This document shows, piece after piece, positions 41,793 through 46,900 of a stretch of DNA of 46,900 bases (within the stretch, counting starts at the first letter, position 1; each line of letters opens with the position of its first letter). The notes under the pieces are model-generated. The model did not search any database and was not told the DNA's origin. It was given only the letters and a program-made list of their open reading frames with translations. The stretch is from Actinomadura montaniterrae (GTDB lineage Bacteria; Actinomycetota; Actinomycetes; Streptosporangiales; Streptosporangiaceae), in the NCBI RefSeq assembly GCF_008923365.1, contig NZ_WBMR01000060.1, positions 1 to 46,900 of the forward strand. The letters are read 5' to 3'. The translations under genes were made by a program, and so were the position numbers.

Positions 41793-42545
41793 TCACCGGC
41801 TCGTGGCCTCCTGTGGGGCTTCGATATCGGATTCTGCGTTCGACCTGGGGCTCCGTGTCGCTTCAGACGTGGTGATCGCTGGAGTGGGAGGTCGTTGTCC
41901 CAGGGAACGATGTGGACGACGGCCGTTGAAATGATCGGCGTTGATCCTGAGCATGGCTTCCAGATGGCGTCGGGAGAAGATCAGTAACCGGTTGGTGCAC
42001 TCGCGGCGGAGGCTGCCGATCAACCCTGCGCTCGCCTCCGGGTCCATCAGCGGATTCTGAGCCTGGCGCGTCACCCACGCGCCCGTCGGGTTGCGGGTGG
42101 AGCCCAGCATGTGGACCCGGCGGGTAGCGATCTCCACCACGAACATCCGCTGGAGGAAGGCGGTATCGACGGTGAAGAAATCGCAGGCCAGGACGCCGGA
42201 GGCCTGGGCGCGCAGAAACGCGGCCCAGGGCGCGTCGGTCCGTCGCGGTGCCGGCTCCACACCGGCGCGGCGCAGGATCCGCCACACCGTGACCGCCGAC
42301 GCCCGGTAACCGAGCCCGACCAACTCACCGTGGAGGCGGGGATGGCCCCACCCCGAGTTCTCGCCGGCCAGTTGCAGCACCAGCCGGCGGATCTCCTGCT
42401 GGACCGGTGGCCGGCGGGGCGACCAGCTCACGGTGCCACCGCAGTAACGTCGCGGGCGTCACCATGAACGTGCTCCCACGTGCCGCGGGCAGCATCCGCG
42501 ACAACGCGGCGAGTAGGACCCGATCTGAAGCCCACCGGGTTCGAT
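41793..42545 (-). pseudogene. Integrase-core (IS481-like) transposase with internal deletion
   Basis: Minus strand: LLAALSRMLPAARGSTFMVTPATLLRWHRELV, then IRRLVLQLAGENSGWGHPRLHGELVGLGYRASAVTVWRILRRAGVEPAPRR, CDFFTVDTAFLQRMFVVEIATRRVHMLG, NPTGAWVTRQAQN. It then jumps to GSLRRECTNRLLIFSRRHLEAML and RRPHRSLGQRPP. The second Asp region is deleted in frame. One frameshift near 42430. Confidence 0.85.
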
Positions 42546-42589
42546 GAGGTCCGTGATGTACCCCGAGTTTTGTGGGGTCGGGATGCTGG

Positions 42590-43480
42590 AATCTCTCGCG
42601 ATCAGTTGGGCTGAGTGGTGTCTTTCGTACTCGATGGGGCTGAGCATCCCTTGCGGCACTGTGGCGGCGTCGGCGGTTGTGGACGATCTCCAGGTACTCG
42701 AAGATCGCGTTGGCCGGCTCGATTCGGGTGCGCCACCGCTGCCGGTTGAGCAGCTCGACCTGCATCCGGCCCCAGAACGACTCGATGACCGCGTTGTCGA
42801 AGCAGTCGCCGATCGATTTCATCGAGGCGACCAGTCCGGAGGCCTTGGCACGCTGGGTGAACATCCAGGAGGTGAACTGGGCGGACTGCACTCCGTGATC
42901 GGAGTGGATCAAGGTCCCGGGCTCGGGTCGGCGGTTCTGGATGGCCATGCCCAGGGCGTTGGTGACCGGCGTGGCGGTCTGTGCCGAGTCGGTGGAGCAG
43001 CCGGCCATTTTGCGGGAGAAGGCGTCCAGGGCCACGCAGCAGTAGACCTTGCCCTCGCGGGTCGGGTGTTCGGTGATGTCGGTGACCCGCAACTGGTCGG
43101 GTCGGTCGCGGACGAACCGACAACCGACCGGGTCGGCTGCTGTCGGTGTCTGGTGGATCGGGCGGCGCCGCCGGGAGGCGGGCAGGCCACGGAGGCCGGC
43201 GCGGCGCATCAGCGTCGTCTGCGGCCCCGTGGCCGACCTGGGTGCCCAGGCCGAGGGTGAGTTCGGTGTGCACGCGCTGTCCGCCGTAGGTGCCGCGGGA
43301 GTCGGTGTGCACCCGGCGGATCTGTTCGGTCAGCCAGGCGTGCCGGATCGATCGCATCGAGGGGTGGCCGCTTGCGCCACATGTGGAGACCCGGACTCAG
43401 AGACGCCCAGAACGCGGCAGCAGACCTTGATGGGCAGCCCCTCACCGGCTATCACCGCGATGGCTTCGAAGCGTCTTCTT
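42590..43480 (-). pseudogene. IS3-family transposase OrfB, frameshifted
   Basis: Minus strand: EAIAVIAGEGLPIKVCCRVLGVSESG, HAWLTEQIRRVHTDSRGTYGGQRVHTELTLGLG. After a shift it gives MRRAGLRGLPASRRRR, DQLRVTDITEHPTREGKVYCCVALDAFSRKMAGCS (first D), LIHSDHGVQSAQFTSWMF (second D) and CFDNAVIESFWGRMQVELLNRQRW (E). It ends in another frame with GMLSPIEYE. DDE residues are intact but two to three frameshifts break it. OrfA is not seen. Confidence 0.88.
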
Positions 43481-43539
43481 GGGGGCTCGGTCGAGGGGTA
43501 GCCTGCAGTTCCTCGCCGTCGTGAACGTTGTCAACCTTG

Positions 43540-43880
43540 CACGGCCAGCTGAGCCGCCCGTGCCGTCGCCCCGACCTCGTGCGGGCCGACAGGACCTACT
43601 CCTCGCGCGCCAGCCGCGCGTGCCTGTGGCGACGCGGATCGGACGCACGATTTCCGTGCCGGCCGAGCAAGAGCAGCGCTGCCGCGGCCAGGGACGCCGC
43701 CGTGGCCAACCACCCGGCTTCGACCTCGGGCACTAAAGCGCCGAACGCCCTCGACCGCGCCATCAACTGCCCATCCTGCTCCGCACCTGACCCAAGAACC
43801 AGGCCCTAGCCGGATGGCCAGCCTTGATCAAATAAATTTCATCCGGGTGCCAACCTTTGCCGCCTCTTAGGTGTGTGTAA
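43540..43880 (+). pseudogene. IS5-family transposase, C-terminal fragment
   Basis: DLVRADRTYSSRASRACLWRRG, then in the other frame RTISVPAEQEQRCRGQGRRRGQPPGFD, and NALDRAIN (ancestral NAVERxINRLK). Typical of the C-terminal DDE part of IS5 transposases. The frames alternate and the end is lost just before the sigma gene. Confidence 0.65.
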
Positions 43881-43901
43881 CGAGTGATAAGGAGGCGGAT
43901 G

Positions 43902-44426
43902 GTGCGATACGACGGTTTGCCTGAGTTTGTTGTGGCTCGAGGCCCGGCGCTGCTGCGGTCGGCGTTCCTGCTCACCGGTGACCGGCATCTCGCTGAGGAC
44001 CTCGTGCAGACGACCTTGGTCAAGCTCGCGCCCCGGTGGCAGCGGGTATCGAGCGGCGGTGACCCCGAGTCCTACGTCCGCAAGATCCTCTACAACGAGC
44101 ACCTCAACTGGTGGAAGCGGCGGGGCAGACACGGCTACCCGACCGCGGCGCCGCCCGAGCCCGCGGGTCATCCGGACATCGCCGACCGCGCCGTACGGTC
44201 GATGCTCCTCGGCCAGGCGCTCGGGAGGCTGACCGCCAAGCAGCGCGCGATGATCGTGCTGCGCTTCTACGAGGACCGCTCCGAGATCGAGACCGCGCGG
44301 CTGCTGGGCTGCTCGATCGGCACCGTGAAAAGCCAGACCCACCGTGCCCTGGCTCGGCTGCGCGCCCTCGAACCCGGCCTTGTCTATCTCCTGACCGACA
44401 TCGAGATCTCGGAGGTGGCACGATGA
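43902..44426 (+). CDS. SigE-family ECF RNA polymerase sigma factor
   Basis: 174 aa. Region 2 is FVVARGPALLRSAFLLTGDRHLAEDLVQTTLVKLAPRW (about residues 9-46) plus SYVRKILYNEHLNWWKRRG. Region 4 is LGRLTAKQRAMIVLRFYEDRSEIETARLLGCSIGTVKSQTHRALARLR. AAGGAGG at 43889-43895 precedes both ATG 43899 and GTG 43902; the GTG has the better spacing (6 nt). Its stop overlaps the next start (ATGA), so it is coupled to a putative anti-sigma gene. It is the intact relative of the broken copy at 17016. Confidence 0.9.
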   Translation: MRYDGLPEFVVARGPALLRSAFLLTGDRHLAEDLVQTTLVKLAPRWQRVSSGGDPESYVRKILYNEHLNWWKRRGRHGYPTAAPPEPAGHPDIADRAVRSMLLGQALGRLTAKQRAMIVLRFYEDRSEIETARLLGCSIGTVKSQTHRALARLRALEPGLVYLLTDIEISEVAR

Positions 44427-45643
44427 GCCCGCACCTGCACGAGGCACTGCACGAGCTGGCCGAGGGGGCGCCGCGCGAGGTGAGCGCCGACCGGGTCCTC
44501 GCCGGTGTGCACCGCCGCAGGCGCGTCCGCCTCATCACTGTCCCCTCCGTTGCCGCCGCCATTGCCGCCGCGATCCTCATCGGCGCGACGCTCGTCGGGC
44601 GCGGCACCGAGCCTGCCGAACCCATCGAACAGCCGGCCCCGCCTCTGGTCACCGAGCCCGGCAAGATCCTTAACCCCCCGGGTGTACTGCCCGGCCCACT
44701 GCCGTCGGGCATGGTCGAGCCGATCATGTTCGCCTTCCTGGACCACTGCAGGAAGCAGAGCCTCGAGGAGACCACGAGCGTCTCGGGCGACTGTGCCCAG
44801 TGGCGGGTGGTCGGCCGCTCTGGGAAGCAGTGGCGGCTCGCGGACGGGATCGGCTCCATGGTGGTAAAGCCCGACGATTACATGAGCGGCGACGCGGGGA
44901 TGGCGATCAGCCCGGACGGCCTGCGCCTGGCGTACTACCGGGCAGCGGACCGGCGCCTCGTTGTCCGTGACCTGTCAACGGGCAAGGCGACTCTGATCGG
45001 ACAGCGAACAACCGGTCCGCAGCTGGCCAGGGCGCCCGGCAGCCTGCTGTTCTCCAATGACGGAACGCGGCTCGCGGTCACCTCGGGCGAGCCCGGCCAG
45101 CGTCGCACGCTGCTGGCCGATGTCAGCAGCGGCGCCCTCACGGCCCTTCCCTCCGGCGACCTGATCGGTTTCGACCAGGACGCGTCGACGATCGTTCTCG
45201 GGAACGTCTGGAGCCGGAAGGAAAAGCCTCTTGTGTTCGCCGCCCCGGACGGCGCCGTGCGAGTTCGGATAAGCCTCGATTCCGGGGTCAAGCTGACCGG
45301 CGTCCCCGGCAACCTGCTCTCACCTGACGGACGCACTCTGGTCACTCCCTCGCCCACCCTGGACAAAGCCGTGCTCGTAGACGCGCACACAGGCAAGGTC
45401 ACTTCCGTGCGCCCGGTGCGCGGAGGAGTCGGAGCCGTTTTGGCCTGGGCGGGACCGACGAAGTACTTCAGCGTGAGGAGCCCGGCCGGTGCCTTCGAAC
45501 CGCGCGGTAGGAACGACATCCCCACCGAGGAGAAGCGCGGCGCCATCGTCGACCTGGCCACTGGCAAGTTCACCTATAGGGGGCCCACCTTCAAATTCCA
45601 GGCGTGGCAGTCCACAGTGGCCTTTGGAGGCTTCCTCTCCTGA
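44423..45643 (+). CDS. Putative membrane anti-sigma protein with propeller-like domain
   Basis: 406 aa. A cytoplasmic N-terminus of about 36 residues (HEALHELAEGAPREVSADRVLAGVHRRRRVR) precedes one membrane helix (about 38-60), a Pro-rich linker and a large extracytoplasmic domain. That domain has repeated SPDG/NDGT strands (MAISPDGLRLAYYRA, LLFSNDGTRLAVTSGE, NLLSPDGRTLVT), as in WD40/PD40 beta-propellers. Coupling to the sigma gene (ATGA) suggests it is the cognate anti-sigma factor or sensor. No zinc anti-sigma HxxxCxxC motif is present, so sequestration would be by the short N-terminus. Confidence 0.75.
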   Translation: MSPHLHEALHELAEGAPREVSADRVLAGVHRRRRVRLITVPSVAAAIAAAILIGATLVGRGTEPAEPIEQPAPPLVTEPGKILNPPGVLPGPLPSGMVEPIMFAFLDHCRKQSLEETTSVSGDCAQWRVVGRSGKQWRLADGIGSMVVKPDDYMSGDAGMAISPDGLRLAYYRAADRRLVVRDLSTGKATLIGQRTTGPQLARAPGSLLFSNDGTRLAVTSGEPGQRRTLLADVSSGALTALPSGDLIGFDQDASTIVLGNVWSRKEKPLVFAAPDGAVRVRISLDSGVKLTGVPGNLLSPDGRTLVTPSPTLDKAVLVDAHTGKVTSVRPVRGGVGAVLAWAGPTKYFSVRSPAGAFEPRGRNDIPTEEKRGAIVDLATGKFTYRGPTFKFQAWQSTVAFGGFLS

Positions 45644-45910
45644 ATGTCTGCTGAATGAATTCCGCGCGAGCGTCGGCATCGCACCGCAGCCCCGCACTGG
45701 CGGAAGACGATGTGTGCCGGCTTCGCCGGGAACGGAGGCCCGGTCAGCAAGGCCGGTCCTGTGCTTTCTGAAAACTAGGTCCGCACAGGTGAGAGACGTA
45801 GTGCCTGGCATGCGGTGGCACCTGACTTGGACGGTTTCGGGGTGGGGCACGACGCCGCTGTGTCGCGGGATGATGGGTGGCTGTGCTGTTGCGATTGGCC
45901 TACTTGACCG
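45644..45910. other. No supported gene
   Basis: Untranslated stretch before the transposase fragment; a GAAAACTAGG patch near 45770 is the only AT-rich feature. Confidence 0.35.
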
Positions 45911-46022
45911 GTGACGAACACCTTCGCGGCCCTCCGCCTTCTCCCGCTGACTGATCGGGAGAAGGAAACCGGGATTCTGGTGTTGCGGCATCAGGTGGCC
46001 GTGTTGGAGCGCCAGTTGTCGT
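45911..46022 (+). pseudogene. Integrase-core (IS481-like) transposase, N-terminal fragment
   Basis: GTG 45911 begins TNTFAALRLLPLTDREKETGILVLRHQVAVLERQL, the N-terminus of an actinobacterial integrase-core transposase. Similarity stops after about 37 residues. Confidence 0.7.
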
Positions 46023-46777
46023 ACTGGTCACGGTCAGGAATGCGTTGGCGTACCGTGCGGACATGGCGTCGGCTTCCTTCCGTGACAACGACCTCATCGC
46101 TTCGGCTCTGGCTGCGAGCGAAGTCCCGCACAGGCGGCCCTTTGGCCCTGGTGGACCGGGGCGGACGCTGCCCCGCAGGCGATGCCCATGCGCCGGTCTG
46201 GGGTCGTGCGGACATGGCCGAACTCACCGACCATCCAACAGGAACGCGCTATGCCGCGGGGATTGCGTACGGGTCACGGTGTGGGTGACGCGGTGCGGGC
46301 ATGTGAGGGGCCGTTACTTCTCACCGGTCACTGGGGGACCGGTCGCACTGATCCGCCCACGACCATCCGGTCGCTGATGTTCGAACTCGACGGCGCCGAG
46401 CTCCCACCAGAGGCGCAGACAGCTCTGGACCGGCAGGCCGTCGATCGCCCGAAGTCGTAACAACCCATTGGGTCGTCGCTGCGAACATCCCTCGTCGCCG
46501 ACGCGCCGAACATCTCTGTGCGCCCCACCCCTCAGTCATCGTGATTCAGCGGCACCCAACCGAATCGCCGCAAGAGTCCAGCCGTTCTTGAAGAGTGCTC
46601 TCATAGAGTTGCTATAGATGACTCGGGAAGGAAATACACGGAACCCTTTTTCAGCAGCCGTGCGGGGTCTGCTGATCACATGGTGGTCGCGGTCGGTGTG
46701 GCTGCCCCGGAACGTCAAGGAGCCCCTGGTAGGACGGTTGATCTCTCACAATCCCTCGTCCGCACCAGAGGCCCCGC
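46023..46777. other. No supported gene
   Basis: About 750 bp. A plus frame ending at 46460 (VGDAVRACEGPLLLTGHWGTG...ELPPEAQTALDRQ) and an earlier patch (NALAYRADMASASFRDNDLIASALAASEVP) look like coding debris; no start, ribosome site or family. Confidence 0.3.
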
Positions 46778-46900
46778 ATGCTTTTGTATCGTGCTTCGCT
46801 GCCGTTGTCGCGCCAGACTCTGACCTACGCCACCGGCGTCGTCCGCCGGCACCGCAAGAAGATCGGCAGCAAGGGCCGGGCGTTGCCGCCCGGCCTGCAG
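46778..46900 (+). CDS. IS5-family transposase, runs off window edge
   Basis: ATG 46778 gives MLLYRASLPLSRQTLTYATG followed by VVRRHRKKIGSKGRALPPG, the conserved N-terminus of the HTH plus DDE_Tnp_4 type of IS5 transposase (same class as the relic at 37925). The 41 visible codons are intact. The rest lies outside, so whether the element is active cannot be told. Confidence 0.75.
   Translation, partial: MLLYRASLPLSRQTLTYATGVVRRHRKKIGSKGRALPPGLQ

Noticed and set aside
1..46900. CRISPR arrays
   Set aside because: No regularly spaced identical repeats of CRISPR size were seen; recurring sequences are transposase copies and paired operators.
11375..46900. attL/attR repeat of the tRNA-Val 3' end
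   Set aside because: No second copy of the T-arm/acceptor sequence was noticed inside the window, so an integrated-element boundary is only suggested, not claimed as a feature.

Overview
The window comes from a high-GC filamentous actinomycete. The evidence is the very strong G/C third-position bias, GTG starts and leaderless -10 boxes, an SsgB-type sporulation protein, a PpgK-type polyphosphate glucokinase and SigE-family ECF sigma factors. A Thermomonosporaceae/Streptosporangiales-like host (for example Actinomadura) fits best, but this is inference from gene style only.

Layout. (1) 1-11.3 kb is dense, intact, chromosomal-type DNA. A tightly overlapping carbohydrate operon runs rightward: two sugar ABC permeases (the first cut by the window edge), an MsmX/UgpC-type ATPase, a CehA/McbA-like PHP metallohydrolase and a GH38 alpha-mannosidase. 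It ends at a perfect palindrome shared with the convergent ppgK. Next come sthA (soluble transhydrogenase), ssgB, a PGPGW/TIGR02611 membrane protein and an ABC-2/DUF3533-like membrane protein, several of them with leaderless promoters. (2) A tRNA-Val(CAC) at 11375-11446 marks a sharp change. (3) 11.45-46.9 kb is an accessory zone in decay. It holds at least a dozen transposase or integrase relics (IS5, IS3, IS110, IS481-like integrase-core, IS30-like, tyrosine recombinase) and broken cargo genes: an ArsR/P1B-ATPase metal locus with its centre deleted, a GNAT, an ECF sigma factor, an MDR oxidoreductase, an SDR, an XRE-cupin regulator and a gutted cold-shock gene.

Intact islands stand in this debris: a LysR/MFS divergent pair; a TetR/alpha-beta hydrolase pair with two tandem perfect operators; a saccharopine-dehydrogenase-like protein divergent from TetR with twin operators; a MocR(PdxR)/MFS divergent pair; a membrane protein made of two similar four-cysteine domains behind a perfect palindrome; small secreted proteins; an orphan AT-richer gene next to an IS5 relic; a GerMN-like lipoprotein after a frameshifted sensor kinase; and a SigE-family sigma factor with a membrane propeller-type putative anti-sigma factor.

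How genes work together: the first operon probably imports and degrades an alpha-mannoside, perhaps one carrying a phosphodiester or similar group for the PHP enzyme, and ppgK may phosphorylate released sugar. The accessory zone is mostly self-contained regulator/effector pairs.
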